Assembly (NCBI RefSeq): GCF_900112135.1
Contig: NZ_FOLC01000001.1
Coordinates: 248,001 to 312,000, forward strand
Direction of reading: 5' to 3'
Length of the DNA: 64,000 nucleotides
Origin: Collimonas sp. OK412
GTDB lineage: Bacteria > Pseudomonadota > Gammaproteobacteria > Burkholderiales > Burkholderiaceae_D
Part shown: positions 27,036 to 36,320 of the stretch, piece after piece
Numbering within the stretch: the first letter of the stretch is position 1
Layout of the letters: the number at the start of each line of letters is the position of its first letter
Made by a program: the position numbers and the translations under genes
The notes under the pieces: generated by a model
What the model saw: the letters and a program-made list of their open reading frames with translations, nothing else
Database searches by the model: none
What the model was told of the DNA's origin: nothing

Positions 27036-27761
27036 ATGCTCACGATTTCCAATTTGCATGCAGCGTATGGCAAGGTTGAAGTACTGCACGGCATTTCACT
27101 GGAGGTGCCGAAAGGCAAGGTGGTAACGCTGATCGGCTCCAACGGCGCCGGCAAGACCACCACCATGCGCGCCATCTCAGGCATGATCAAGGCCAAGTCC
27201 GGCAACGTCACCCTGGCCGGGGTCGACGTTACCGGCCTGCCGTCGCACAAGATAGCGCGTGCCGGCCTGGCGCATTCGCCGGAAGGGCGCCGCGTGTTCG
27301 CCACCATGAGCGTGGTCGACAACCTGCTGCTGGGCGCATTCCCGCGGTTCACCCGCTTGCGTCCACGCGGCGACATCAAGCACGACCTGGAACAGGCGCT
27401 GGAACTGTTTCCACGCCTGAAAGAACGCCAGGGCCAGCTGGCCGGCACCTTGTCCGGCGGCGAGCAGCAGATGCTGGCGATGGCGCGCGCGGTCATGCTC
27501 AATCCGGAAGTGATCCTGCTGGACGAGCCCTCGATGGGCCTGGCGCCGATCCTGGTGGAAGAAGTGTTCCGCATCATTTCCCGACTCAAGGAGCAGGGCG
27601 TGACGATGCTGCTGGTCGAGCAGTTTGCCGCCGCGGCGCTGAATGTCGCCGATTACGGTTATGTGCTGGAGAATGGGCGGATTTCAGTGCACGGGCCGGC
27701 GCAGAAGCTGAAAAACGATCCTGCGGTCAAGGCGGCGTACCTGGGTGGCGGGCAGCACTGA
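27036..27761 (+). CDS. livF: LivF-type ABC ATPase
   Basis: A 241-residue ATPase, second nucleotide-binding subunit of the importer. Walker A GSNGAGKTTT, Q-loop HSPEGRRVFATMSV, signature LSGGEQQMLAMARAV, Walker B VILLDEPSMGL, H-loop MLLVEQFA. It starts one base after the fusion gene's stop. The five-function set (binding protein, two permeases, two ATPases) is complete. Confidence 0.95.
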   Translation: MLTISNLHAAYGKVEVLHGISLEVPKGKVVTLIGSNGAGKTTTMRAISGMIKAKSGNVTLAGVDVTGLPSHKIARAGLAHSPEGRRVFATMSVVDNLLLGAFPRFTRLRPRGDIKHDLEQALELFPRLKERQGQLAGTLSGGEQQMLAMARAVMLNPEVILLDEPSMGLAPILVEEVFRIISRLKEQGVTMLLVEQFAAAALNVADYGYVLENGRISVHGPAQKLKNDPAVKAAYLGGGQH

Positions 27762-27965
27762 TCTATCCTTATTTGTTGGTTTTTGGAAAGTATTTGTTGC
27801 AATAAACTGCTTAACAACGATTAATTTTCATCAAATAGGCACAAAAGACGGACCTGTGACCAGGGTTTAGTTTTCTACAGTGTTCCGAACGTGAGAATCT
27901 GGCAATACCGTGATGCAGCTCATGCATAAAGCGGTCAACCATGTTTTCCACTTCGGAGCACTCAA

Positions 27966-28745
27966 ATGAAACAAGACCACACAATCAGTACCTCCAGCCG
28001 TCTCGCAGGAGGGAAATTCATCCCGTCGTCCGTGCCGACAGCCGCACTGCCTGAGGAGCGCCTTCCATTCACCGTCAGGATCGTCAGCGACGAGCAGGCT
28101 TTGCAGAAGGCCGTGGGGATTCGCCATGCAGCATACAGCCGGCACCTGCCTGAGCTGGCGCAAAACCTGCTCCGGTTCGAGCAGGCCGATCTTGCGCAGG
28201 ATACCATCGTGCTGCTGGCTGAGTCGAAGCTTGACGGCTCGTCTTTGGGCACCATGCGTATTCAGACCAATCGTTTCCGGCCCCTGGGGCTGGAGCAGTC
28301 GGTGACTTTGCCGGACTGGCTGCAAGGCCGCAGCCTGGCTGAGGCGACACGGCTAGGTGTAACCTCCAGCCAGATCGGCAAGATCGTCAAGACCTTGCTG
28401 TTCAAGGCTTATTTTTTATATTGCGTCGAGAATGCTATCGACTGGATGGTGATTACTGCACGCTCCCCATTGGACCGTCAATATGACGCCTTGTTGTTCC
28501 GGGATGTCTTCGCGGGGGCTGAATTCATCCCGATGCTCCATGTCGGCAATTTGCCGCACCGAGTCATGGCGTTCGAGGTCGCCACTGCCCGCGAACGTTG
28601 GGCTGCCGCCTGCCATCCTCTGTTTGGGCTGGTGTTCGAGATGCAGCATCCTGACCTGATTCTCGAGCCGCCTCCCAATGTGCTGGCGAATCAATTCACT
28701 TCCCGCGACAGCTTGGCGAAAGAGCGGACGGCCTTGCCGAAATAG
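27966..28745 (+). CDS. FeeM-like N-acyl amino acid synthase domain protein
   Basis: A 259-residue protein of acyltransferase (GNAT-like) type. The run VGIRHAAYSRHLPE, AESKLDGSSLGTMRIQTNR and SLAEATRLGVTSSQIGKIVKTLLFKA matches the pattern of FeeM/N-acyl amino acid synthase-like proteins (R-x-x-Y near the start; E-x-x-R-L in the middle). Those link acyl groups from acyl-ACP to amino acids. There is no signal peptide; the N-terminal ~30 residues look disordered. GGAG lies eight bases before the ATG. It is followed by a cyclic-di-GMP signalling gene on the same strand after 113 bases. The family call is by pattern only. Confidence 0.6.
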   Translation: MKQDHTISTSSRLAGGKFIPSSVPTAALPEERLPFTVRIVSDEQALQKAVGIRHAAYSRHLPELAQNLLRFEQADLAQDTIVLLAESKLDGSSLGTMRIQTNRFRPLGLEQSVTLPDWLQGRSLAEATRLGVTSSQIGKIVKTLLFKAYFLYCVENAIDWMVITARSPLDRQYDALLFRDVFAGAEFIPMLHVGNLPHRVMAFEVATARERWAAACHPLFGLVFEMQHPDLILEPPPNVLANQFTSRDSLAKERTALPK

Positions 28746-28858
28746 GCGTTTAATCTGGTGTTGATGCAACTTGATATTGAGAGGGTATTATTGTTTGTTT
28801 AAAAGGAATATTGTGTCTTTTTTACAGTACAGTAGAACCCTCTCACTCTACGGATACG

Positions 28859-31840
28859 ATGTCTATGTGGCTATTCCATGCCGATACGTCGAAAAGCTTT
28901 AATCAAAACCTGAAGCCTCAAGACTGGGCGGTGTTTTATTTTTCGGTCGTATTGGTGCCTGTGCTGGTTATCGTGTTTACGATCATCGCCTTCGCTACGC
29001 TCAACAGCCGCTTCGGTCATAGCGATCCGAGCCCGTCGCCATTCCATGTATTGAGCGATCCCGGACAGCGCTTGCAGCCGGCGCAGGCGTTCCAGGCGCT
29101 GGCGGCAACGCCGTTGCTGACCTACAGCAATACACAATTGCAAGAGACGCCGTTCTGGTTTTCATTTTTGGTGCCGGCAGCTGCGGATCCGGGGCTGACC
29201 GAGGTTGAGCTGCCTTCGCGCCATGCCCAGCAGGTGAGCTGCTGGGCGGGAGCCGGCGAACGTTTGCTGGGGACTGCCAGCCGCGACCGGGTAGACGGCC
29301 AGATGAAAGCCGAAAAAACCGGTTTCGTCTTGTCGCTGGCGCCCGCCGCGCTGCCGCTCAACGTGCTGTGCAAGGGCGTGTTTTCCGGTCCGGCGCGCAT
29401 CACGGTGCGGCAATGGACGCATCCCGATTTCGTGCAGTCGCAGAAGGAATTTTATCGCGGCATAGGCCTGATGGAAGGCGGGCTGCTGACGTTGACCCTG
29501 TTCGTGCTGGTGGCGGCGCTGATCAACCGCGAGTGGATGTATGTATTGTTCGCGGTCTGGCTGCTGGGCAATTTGCGCCTTGGCGCCAATGCCATGGGCT
29601 GGGATGTGCACTGGCTGATATGGACTATCCCGAACCAATGGCTGCCCTGGGTCCGCAAGCTCACGTTCGCTACCTACTACATCATCACATTCACCTTGTT
29701 CGGCCGCCTGTTCCAGAATGAACTGAAGCAGATCGGCTATGTTTTCCTGCAAAACGTGTTGCGCTGGATGGGACTGGCCCTGCTGGTCGCCGCCATGCTG
29801 CTGTCGTACCAGCGCTTTCTTCCGGTCTTGTGGTTATGGACCGTGGTCGGCATCGTTATCCTGGTGTTCCTGCTGGCGCGCATCGTCTGGAAGGCGCGTA
29901 CCCGGGCGGTGCTCTGGTATTGCGCGTCGATGTTCGTGGTGCTGTTTACGCGGGTCGATGAAGTCGTGGCCGCCGCGTTCGGCATCAAGACGCTGGATGA
30001 AGTACCGAATAATGTGATCGTAGCTTTGCTGTCGAGCCTGATGGCGTCGTTTGCCTTCGCCGAACAGATGCGCGCCGGCAAGCGCGAACTGGCGATGGTC
30101 CAGGCCGAATTGCGGACCACTTATGAAGTTACGCCGGTCGGTTTGTTTACCCTGGCCGCCGACGGCAGTTTTGTGCGCACCAATCCCGCCCTCGAAAAAA
30201 TCCTGGGCCACGATCCCGCCGCCGAATCGGTAAAAAAATTCGACGATTATTTTGAAGCCGGCGCGCGCGAAAAATTGCTGCGTATCGGTTCCGGCAGCGG
30301 CGGCAACGAGGCGGAGTTGCGCGGCGTCGCTGACGCCAGCGGCCGCAGCAGTTTCTACCTGGTGACAGCCACTTTCGCCAACGGCCGCATCGAAGGATCG
30401 CTGCAGGACATTACCGACCGCTCCCAGGCGGTCGAGCGTCTGCGGTTTTTTGCCGAGCACGATCCGCTGACCGGCGTCCTCAACCGGCGCGGCATCGAAA
30501 TCATGCTGGAGCAGGCGATCGAGCGCCAGGCCGGCGACAGGCCGCTGGCCTTGGCTTATCTTGACCTTGACCGCTTCAAGCTGATCAACGACCTGTTCGG
30601 CCACCAGTCCGGCGACGAGGTTCTGAAACAGCTATGTTTCCGGGTGCAGCAGCTGCTGGACGGCGACTGCCATATCGGCCGCATCGGCGGCGACGAATTC
30701 ATCATCCTGTTCCGGGACGTCGAGATCGGCGCGGCAACCGCCATCTGCAGCAAGATCATCCAGAAAATCAGCTACCAGTCGTATAACATCGGCGCTCGCG
30801 CATTCCAGGTAAAGGGGTCGATAGGACTGATTGAAGTCGATGCCGGCATGCGCGTGCAAGACGCCATCTCTGCCGCCGACCGCGCCTGCCGCGAAGCCAA
30901 GCGGGCCCACAACGAACATATCGTGGTGTACCAGAAAAATGCGCCGGTGTTCCGCGAGCGGCTGGAAGAACTGAGCCTGATCGAAAGGCTGGGCGGCGAA
31001 TTCCTGCCGGTCGGCCTGTTTGTCGAGATGCAGCCGATCATGTCGCTGCGCGAACCGGAAGCCTCGCTCAATTTTGAGGTGTTGCTGCGGCTGCGCGACG
31101 CCGACAACAAGGTAGTGCCGGCCACCAAGGTGATCGCGGCGGCGGAAGAAAACGGCAACATCGCCGTGATCGACCGCTGGGTCATGAGCACGGTGCTGGA
31201 GTGGCTGGCGCAGCACCAGGCGCAACTGCCGCTGACAAAATTCGTTTGCGTGAATTTGAGCGGAGCCTCGCTCAACGACGAAAAATTCATCCAGGATATT
31301 TTTGTGATACTCGGCAGGCATCCGCAAGTGGTGCCGATGTTATGCATCGAAATCACGGAAAGCGTGGCGCTGCATGACCTGGAGCATACCAGCCGTATCA
31401 TCCAGCGCTTGCAGGCGTTGGGCGCCAAGATCGCGCTGGACGATTTCGGCGCCGGCTATACCTCGTTTACCTATCTGAAGAGCTTGTCGGCCGATGCCTT
31501 GAAAATAGACGGCGCCTTCATCCAAAGCATGAACCAGCATCCGGCCAACGAAGCGATCGTTGAAGCCATCGTTGAGCTGGCGCGCAACCTGGGCATGAAG
31601 AGCATCGCCGAATGGGTGGAGGACTGCGCCATGATCGAAGCGCTGGCGAAGCTGGGCGTCGACTATGTGCAAGGTTACGTAGTGGCCAAGCCGCAGTCGC
31701 CGCAAGCGATACTGGAAGCCAGTTCCGCCGCCAGCTTCATCACCGATCCGGCCCTGGCGCGTTTCGTGGCGAGCCGGCGGGTCGATGGCCGGCCGTGGGT
31801 TGAAGCAGGAGATGGCTTTCCGCCCTCGGGTTTGCATTAA
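28859..31840 (+). CDS. 7TM-PAS-GGDEF-EAL cyclic-di-GMP signalling protein
   Basis: 993 residues. A first membrane helix (~25-45), a periplasmic sensor region (~50-200, 7TMR-DISMED2-like) and about seven helices (~205-405, 7TMR-DISM) are followed by PAS (RTTYEVTPVGLFTLAADGSFVRTN), GGDEF and EAL domains. The cyclase motif GGDEF is intact at 610-614. The phosphodiesterase motif is EVL (740-742) in place of EAL, but IEITES, DDFGAGYTSF, LKIDGAFI and AEWVED retain the metal- and substrate-binding acids, so hydrolysis is still likely. ATG at 28859 is chosen; a TTG at 28811 would add 16 residues with no family support. Confidence 0.9.
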   Translation: MSMWLFHADTSKSFNQNLKPQDWAVFYFSVVLVPVLVIVFTIIAFATLNSRFGHSDPSPSPFHVLSDPGQRLQPAQAFQALAATPLLTYSNTQLQETPFWFSFLVPAAADPGLTEVELPSRHAQQVSCWAGAGERLLGTASRDRVDGQMKAEKTGFVLSLAPAALPLNVLCKGVFSGPARITVRQWTHPDFVQSQKEFYRGIGLMEGGLLTLTLFVLVAALINREWMYVLFAVWLLGNLRLGANAMGWDVHWLIWTIPNQWLPWVRKLTFATYYIITFTLFGRLFQNELKQIGYVFLQNVLRWMGLALLVAAMLLSYQRFLPVLWLWTVVGIVILVFLLARIVWKARTRAVLWYCASMFVVLFTRVDEVVAAAFGIKTLDEVPNNVIVALLSSLMASFAFAEQMRAGKRELAMVQAELRTTYEVTPVGLFTLAADGSFVRTNPALEKILGHDPAAESVKKFDDYFEAGAREKLLRIGSGSGGNEAELRGVADASGRSSFYLVTATFANGRIEGSLQDITDRSQAVERLRFFAEHDPLTGVLNRRGIEIMLEQAIERQAGDRPLALAYLDLDRFKLINDLFGHQSGDEVLKQLCFRVQQLLDGDCHIGRIGGDEFIILFRDVEIGAATAICSKIIQKISYQSYNIGARAFQVKGSIGLIEVDAGMRVQDAISAADRACREAKRAHNEHIVVYQKNAPVFRERLEELSLIERLGGEFLPVGLFVEMQPIMSLREPEASLNFEVLLRLRDADNKVVPATKVIAAAEENGNIAVIDRWVMSTVLEWLAQHQAQLPLTKFVCVNLSGASLNDEKFIQDIFVILGRHPQVVPMLCIEITESVALHDLEHTSRIIQRLQALGAKIALDDFGAGYTSFTYLKSLSADALKIDGAFIQSMNQHPANEAIVEAIVELARNLGMKSIAEWVEDCAMIEALAKLGVDYVQGYVVAKPQSPQAILEASSAASFITDPALARFVASRRVDGRPWVEAGDGFPPSGLH

Positions 31841-31885
31841 GCGGCAAGACGCCGATGTTATGATTACAATTTTCATGAAGTATCT

Positions 31886-32485
31886 ATGAACGCTGCAATC
31901 TCCGGTTTTTCCCTCGGCCTTTCGCTTATCCTCGCCATCGGCGCACAAAATGCCTTTGTCCTCAAACAGGGACTCAAGCGCGAACATGTTTTCCTGGTCT
32001 GCCTGACTTGCGCGGCGTCCGACGCCGTCCTGATACTGCTGGGCGTGATGGGCCTGGGCATCATCATCGAGCAGGCGCCATGGCTGATGCCCATCATGCG
32101 CTACGGCGGCGCGGCTTTCCTTTTGGTGTATGGCGCCAGGAGCTTCATCGCCGCCTGGCGCTCGTCGGACGTGCTGCTGCAGGCCGCGCATGTGAAAGGA
32201 GCGCTGCTGCCGACTTTGCTGACCTGCGCTGCGCTGACCTGGCTCAATCCGCACGTTTACCTGGATACGGTGCTGCTGATCGGTTCGATCTCGACCCAGT
32301 TTCCCGAGCAAAAAGGCTTGTTCGCCGCAGGCGCGATGCTGTCGTCGTTTGTCTTCTTTTTCTCACTGGGGTATGCCGCCGCCTGGCTCCGGCCGATCTT
32401 CGCCAGGCCGATGTCGTGGCGCGTGCTGGAAGTCATCGTCGGCATCACGATGTGGGCCATCGCCTACAAGCTGCTGAGCGAATAG
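31886..32485 (+). CDS. LysE/ArgO-family amino acid exporter
   Basis: A 199-residue inner membrane protein with about six helices. The start GFSLGLSLILAIGAQNAFVLKQGL and the motif CAASDAVLILLGVMG are typical of ArgO/LysE, as is LTWLNPHVYLDTVLL. Known relatives export arginine or lysine. No LysR-type regulator (ArgP/LysG) is next to it here. Confidence 0.9.
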   Translation: MNAAISGFSLGLSLILAIGAQNAFVLKQGLKREHVFLVCLTCAASDAVLILLGVMGLGIIIEQAPWLMPIMRYGGAAFLLVYGARSFIAAWRSSDVLLQAAHVKGALLPTLLTCAALTWLNPHVYLDTVLLIGSISTQFPEQKGLFAAGAMLSSFVFFFSLGYAAAWLRPIFARPMSWRVLEVIVGITMWAIAYKLLSE

Positions 32486-32565
32486 GCTTGCCGGCCGGCC
32501 GCGCAGGTAAAATAGCGGCTGGCGCCGGGATTGCGCCATTTATTCATTACCGGACAAAGAACATC

Positions 32566-32877
32566 ATGAGCGCGACACTGAAACACATCGTATTCTGGAA
32601 ATTGAAAGAGCATGCCGAAGGCGCCGACAAGGCCAGCAACGCCTTGCAGCTGAAAGCCTTGCTGGACAGCTGCGCCGGCATCGTGCCAGGCATGCTCAGG
32701 TTCGAAGCTGCAATCGCCCAGCCCGGGCTGGAGGCGACTTACGACGTGGTGCTCAATTCCGAGTTCGCCTCGGCGGCGGCGCTGGAGGCTTACCAGAACC
32801 ATCCGACCCATGTGGCGATCAAGCCTTTTGTCGGCGCAGTGCGGGAATCGCGCCAATGCATGGATTACCTGAGCTGA
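32566..32877 (+). CDS. Dabb (stress-responsive alpha/beta barrel) protein
   Basis: A 103-residue protein with the dimeric alpha/beta barrel pattern: LKHIVFWKLKE at the start and YQNHPTHVAIKPFVG at the end, the latter a hallmark of Dabb proteins. Members are small stress-related or catalytic dimers of varied function, so no reaction can be named. Confidence 0.82.
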   Translation: MSATLKHIVFWKLKEHAEGADKASNALQLKALLDSCAGIVPGMLRFEAAIAQPGLEATYDVVLNSEFASAAALEAYQNHPTHVAIKPFVGAVRESRQCMDYLS

Positions 32878-32886
32878 CCGGCGGCC

Positions 32887-33315
32887 ATGTTTCCTTCCCA
32901 TGTTTTTCCTATCGATAATCCCTTCCTGACCTACCTCGGCGTCGAGTTCGTGGCGATGGGCGAGGGCGCGGCCGAATTGGCCTTGACCTTGCAGCCGCAT
33001 CACATGAACAGCTGGCAAGTGACCCACGGCGGCGTGTCGATGACCATGCTGGACGTGGTCATGGCCCTGGCCGGCCGTTCGCTCTATCCGCAGGCGGAAG
33101 CGGCGGTCACGGTGGAAATGAAAACCAGCTTCCTGCAACCTGCCGGGCAAACCGGCGCGCGTATTGTCGCCAAGGGCCGCGCTTTCCATCGTTCCACCAC
33201 CATGTGTTTTTGCGACGCCGAGCTGTGGCACGGCGAGCAGCTGGTGGCGAAGGCGATGGGTACATTCAAATATCTCAGGCACCATCGCGCTGCACTGAAA
33301 ATCAAGGCGGGCTGA
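32887..33315 (+). CDS. PaaI-type hotdog thioesterase
   Basis: A 142-residue hotdog-fold protein. NSWQVTHGGVSMTMLDVVMALAG holds the conserved HGG/xxxxD element of the PaaI/YbgC-like acyl-CoA thioesterases. VEMKTSFLQPA follows. The start at 32887 is nine bases after the preceding stop. The acyl-CoA substrate is not known. Confidence 0.85.
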   Translation: MFPSHVFPIDNPFLTYLGVEFVAMGEGAAELALTLQPHHMNSWQVTHGGVSMTMLDVVMALAGRSLYPQAEAAVTVEMKTSFLQPAGQTGARIVAKGRAFHRSTTMCFCDAELWHGEQLVAKAMGTFKYLRHHRAALKIKAG

Positions 33316-33322
33316 GGCAGGC

Positions 33323-33763
33323 ATGAACAATAAAGACATGAAAATTCATCTGACGGTGGACGTCTGGGCGGCGCAGAAAACCGACGCCCGCGCAGTGCGT
33401 TTCGACGTCTTCGTGATTGAACAGAAGATCCCGGTCGAACTGGAGTGGGACGACATGGACGAGCACTGCCTGCATGCCGTCGCCTATGACGCGGCCGGCC
33501 ATGCCATCGGCACCGGCCGCCTGCTGCCGGACGGCCACATCGGCCGCATGGCGGTGCGTGCAGCCGGGCGCGGCAAGGGGGTAGGCGCCGCCATCCTGAA
33601 AGCTTTGATGGCCCAGGCGCGGCAGCGCGGCGACGCCGAGGTGGTGTTGAATGCCCAGACCCAGGCCGAAGCGTTTTACGGACGCTACGGGTTCAGCCGC
33701 GACGGCGAGGAATATGACGAAGCCGGGATTGCGCACATCTGCATGCGCCACGTATTTAGCTGA
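33323..33763 (+). CDS. GNAT-family acetyltransferase (ElaA/YjcF-like)
   Basis: 146 residues. RFDVFVIEQKIPVELEWDDMDE with CLHAVAYD, and IGRMAVRAAGRGKGVGAAIL holding the acetyl-CoA loop (RGKGVG), plus AFYGRYGFSRDGEEYDEAGI at the end. The pattern is that of the YjcF group. It is seven bases after the thioesterase gene; the genes from 31886 to 33763 may be one transcript. Confidence 0.85.
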   Translation: MNNKDMKIHLTVDVWAAQKTDARAVRFDVFVIEQKIPVELEWDDMDEHCLHAVAYDAAGHAIGTGRLLPDGHIGRMAVRAAGRGKGVGAAILKALMAQARQRGDAEVVLNAQTQAEAFYGRYGFSRDGEEYDEAGIAHICMRHVFS

Positions 33764-33767
33764 ACAG

Positions 33768-35195
33768 TCACCAGCTCGGCGCGTCGCTGCCTAACGGCAC
33801 GGACGGCCGGCTCCAGTGCGCCGGCGTCAGCGACAGCTTTCCTGCATGGCTCACGGCGGTCAGGCGGCCAAAGCCGGAAGCGCTGTGCTCCAGCAGATCC
33901 TGGATCTGCTCGAATTCGATATCAGCCGTCGCCAGCCCATTCTCGATCCGTCCAAGCTGGCGCAGCCAATGGCCGGTCTGCGCCAGCGATATCCGCACAT
34001 GCCAGCTGCCGCCCTCGGTGACGCGGCGCGCCAGCGCCGTGATGGCGCCGGCTGCCATCAGATAACCGGCGGCATGGTCCAGCACCTGCATCGGCAGCGG
34101 TTTCGGTTTGTCGCTGTGCGCGGCCTGCGCTTCGGCGTGGTTGAAGCCGCTGGCGGTCTGCACCAGCGAATCGAAACCGCGGCGTTCGGCCCACGGTCCG
34201 GCATGGCCATACGCCGACAGCGATACATAGACGATGCCCGGATGTTTTTTTGCCGCCGCTTCGGGGCCAAACCCCAAGGCGTCGAGGCCGCCCGGACGGT
34301 AGCCTTGCACGAAAATATCGGTGTCGTGCAGCAGGCGGCTCAGGATGCGATGATCGTCGGCCTGGCGCAAGTCGAGCTGGCATGAGCGTTTGCCGCGTCC
34401 GGTGTCGATCACCAGCGGCCCGATCGCCGGCAGTTGCGGCGCCGTCACCAGCATGACGTCGGCGCCATGCGCGGCCAGCGTGCGGCCGCAGACCGGTCCG
34501 GCGATGATGCGGGTCAGGTCGAGCACGCGCACGCCGTCCAGCGGCCGCTGCGCGACCGGCGCCGGCAGCGCGCGCGGCGGCGCATCGCCGATCTTTTCTA
34601 TGGTCAGCAGCGGCAGTGCCTGCACCGCCTGTCCTTGCGGATGGCGGTCCCATTCCTCGAACGAACGCATGGCGGTGACTACCAGGCCGGTAGCGGCCGC
34701 GGCTTCCTCGAAATCCTCCGCGCTCCAGCTTTGCAGTGCCTGCTGCACGCTCTCGACCGTATGCTGGCATTGCAGCAGCCTGAGCACGCCGTCGCGGTGA
34801 TGCGGGAAATTGGTGTGCAGGCGCAGCCATTTGCCGTCGCCGCAGCGATAGGTGCCGGCGATCTTGTCCCAGATTTCGTCGCTGCGGACATCGTTGACCC
34901 GGAAATAGCGTTCGCTCCGGAACTCGGCCGCGGCGTGGCGCATGTCGACACTGACCTGTTGCTGCTGCTGGCTGCGCAAGTACCACAGCTGCGCAGCCGA
35001 CAAGGCCGCCGCCGCAATGCTGGCCTGGGCCGCGGTGCCGACTGCGAACGACGATGGCAGCACCGGGTCGCTGCCGCTCAGCGACAGCTGCGACAGCGCA
35101 CCCTGCGGCTGGCCGAGGGTGCGCCACAGCTGCTGTACGACATCAGATGGGGCCAGCGCCGCTGGCGATGAGTTCGGACTGGATGGCGACAACAT
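33768..35195 (-). CDS. Family III CoA-transferase (CaiB-like), unusual layout
   Basis: 475 residues. PLDGVRVLDLTRIIAGPVCGRTLAAHGADV is the usual N-terminal signature of CoA-transferase family III, but here it begins near residue 218. The half before it (~1-210) resembles the family's other lobe (RSDEIWDKIAGTYRCGDGKWLRLH). The catalytic aspartate lies in RRGFDSLVQ. The protein therefore reads as a two-lobe or permuted family III enzyme. Substrate acids are unknown. It converges on the acetyltransferase gene with four bases between stops. Confidence 0.78.
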   Translation of the reverse strand: MLSPSSPNSSPAALAPSDVVQQLWRTLGQPQGALSQLSLSGSDPVLPSSFAVGTAAQASIAAAALSAAQLWYLRSQQQQQVSVDMRHAAAEFRSERYFRVNDVRSDEIWDKIAGTYRCGDGKWLRLHTNFPHHRDGVLRLLQCQHTVESVQQALQSWSAEDFEEAAAATGLVVTAMRSFEEWDRHPQGQAVQALPLLTIEKIGDAPPRALPAPVAQRPLDGVRVLDLTRIIAGPVCGRTLAAHGADVMLVTAPQLPAIGPLVIDTGRGKRSCQLDLRQADDHRILSRLLHDTDIFVQGYRPGGLDALGFGPEAAAKKHPGIVYVSLSAYGHAGPWAERRGFDSLVQTASGFNHAEAQAAHSDKPKPLPMQVLDHAAGYLMAAGAITALARRVTEGGSWHVRISLAQTGHWLRQLGRIENGLATADIEFEQIQDLLEHSASGFGRLTAVSHAGKLSLTPAHWSRPSVPLGSDAPSW

Positions 35196-35237
35196 GTTCT
35201 GCTCCTGTATTAGCGACGCGCGGCCCCGCCGGACATG

Positions 35238-36029
35238 TCAGCGCGAACAGCGGGATTCAGACGGCGATGAAGTATGCGTGTGTATTTGCGAAGAAGGGCA
35301 AAACGGCGGCGCCACTCTTTCATGCAGCATGGCGCTGCCGTTGGCCTTGATCCTGACCAGGGTCGAAGCGCGCGTGCCGTAGTCCGGAGACTGGATAAAT
35401 ACCGCCGACAACACGCGCTCCAGTTCGATGCCGACGCCGGTGGACGGCAAGCGGCAGTCGCCGGCGCGGGTGGTGTCGCTCAGCATGTCGAAGAAACAGG
35501 CGTCGGGCGCTCCCTGGCACAGCAGGCTGGCGAACTGCGCCTTGGTGCGGACCACCTTGGGCCAGCAGCCGTCCAGCGAAGCGTTCGACAGGCCGTAGAT
35601 GCCGGCCGACAGAGGCTGGCCGTTGCGGACGTCTTCTTGGTGCTTGTTCGAAAACCAGATCAGTTCCTTGCCATCGCCGACCAGCAGGTTGAAGCCGTTG
35701 TATTTTTCCGCATCGCCGGAAATTCCGGCAATGTACTCAGCCGCCGTCTTTTGGCCGCCGAGGAAATCCGACACCAGCGTGCCGCGGGTGGGCGCATCGG
35801 TGCGCCGTTCCGCCGGCGCGCGTACATTGGTGATGGCGGCAAAACGGCCGCTGCGGGTGATGCCGATCCAGGTGCCGCCGTCCTGCAGGTCGCGGCCGGC
35901 GTAGATGCCGGGCCGGTCTTCCCACCAGCCGGCGGGCGCGGTCGGGCGCGCATAGAATTCATCGCGGTTGGCGGCGGCTATCAGAGGGGAGCCAGGAATC
36001 ACTTGCCACGCAAAAACGATCAAGCACAT
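35238..36029 (-). CDS. NRDE (TANGO2-like) protein
   Basis: A 263-residue protein with the start MCLIVFAWQ and the family-naming NRDE motif (AAANRDEFYARPTAPAGWW). GGTWIGITRSGRFAAITNVR and GIYGLSNASLD are further conserved parts. The N-terminal Cys2 may act as a nucleophile as in Ntn-hydrolase-like folds. The family role is not settled; human TANGO2 is linked to lipid and heme handling. Its start overlaps the end of the next gene by ten bases. Confidence 0.87.
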   Translation of the reverse strand: MCLIVFAWQVIPGSPLIAAANRDEFYARPTAPAGWWEDRPGIYAGRDLQDGGTWIGITRSGRFAAITNVRAPAERRTDAPTRGTLVSDFLGGQKTAAEYIAGISGDAEKYNGFNLLVGDGKELIWFSNKHQEDVRNGQPLSAGIYGLSNASLDGCWPKVVRTKAQFASLLCQGAPDACFFDMLSDTTRAGDCRLPSTGVGIELERVLSAVFIQSPDYGTRASTLVRIKANGSAMLHERVAPPFCPSSQIHTHTSSPSESRCSR

Positions 36030-36313
36030 GATGAAATATTCACAAAAAATTCAGTATGACGGGGACCATCGATCAAGGCGGCGAGGCCATGCTCGGCAAC
36101 CGCCTGATCGATAATTTTCGTAAAATCCGGCGGCACCGAAGAATACACCTCCATCCAGGTGTGATGTTCATCCTTGATTTCGGGACTACGTTTGAGGGCG
36201 GTGGCGATCTGGTATTGCAGCGACAGCCCGGCTTGCATTTTCGCTGCCGCCTGGTCGAACTGCTGAGCGTTGCCGGCGGCCACGCGGTAATAGATGTAGA
36301 GATCGGAGCTCAT
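36020..36313 (-). CDS. DUF4936-type small protein
   Basis: 97 residues, no signal peptide. The pattern DLYIYYRVAAGNAQQFDQAAAKMQAGL and HHTWMEVYSSV fits the betaproteobacterial DUF4936 family of ferredoxin-like fold proteins. ATG at 36313 is seven bases after the ygfZ stop. It is in an apparent operon ygfZ, DUF4936, NRDE protein. Function unknown. Confidence 0.75.
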   Translation of the reverse strand: MSSDLYIYYRVAAGNAQQFDQAAAKMQAGLSLQYQIATALKRSPEIKDEHHTWMEVYSSVPPDFTKIIDQAVAEHGLAALIDGPRHTEFFVNISSCA

Positions 36314-36320
36314 CTTGCGC

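Noticed and set aside
31073-31084. EVL as evidence of an inactive phosphodiesterase
   Set aside because: Only the middle residue differs; the glutamate and the other catalytic acids are kept, so loss of activity cannot be claimed.
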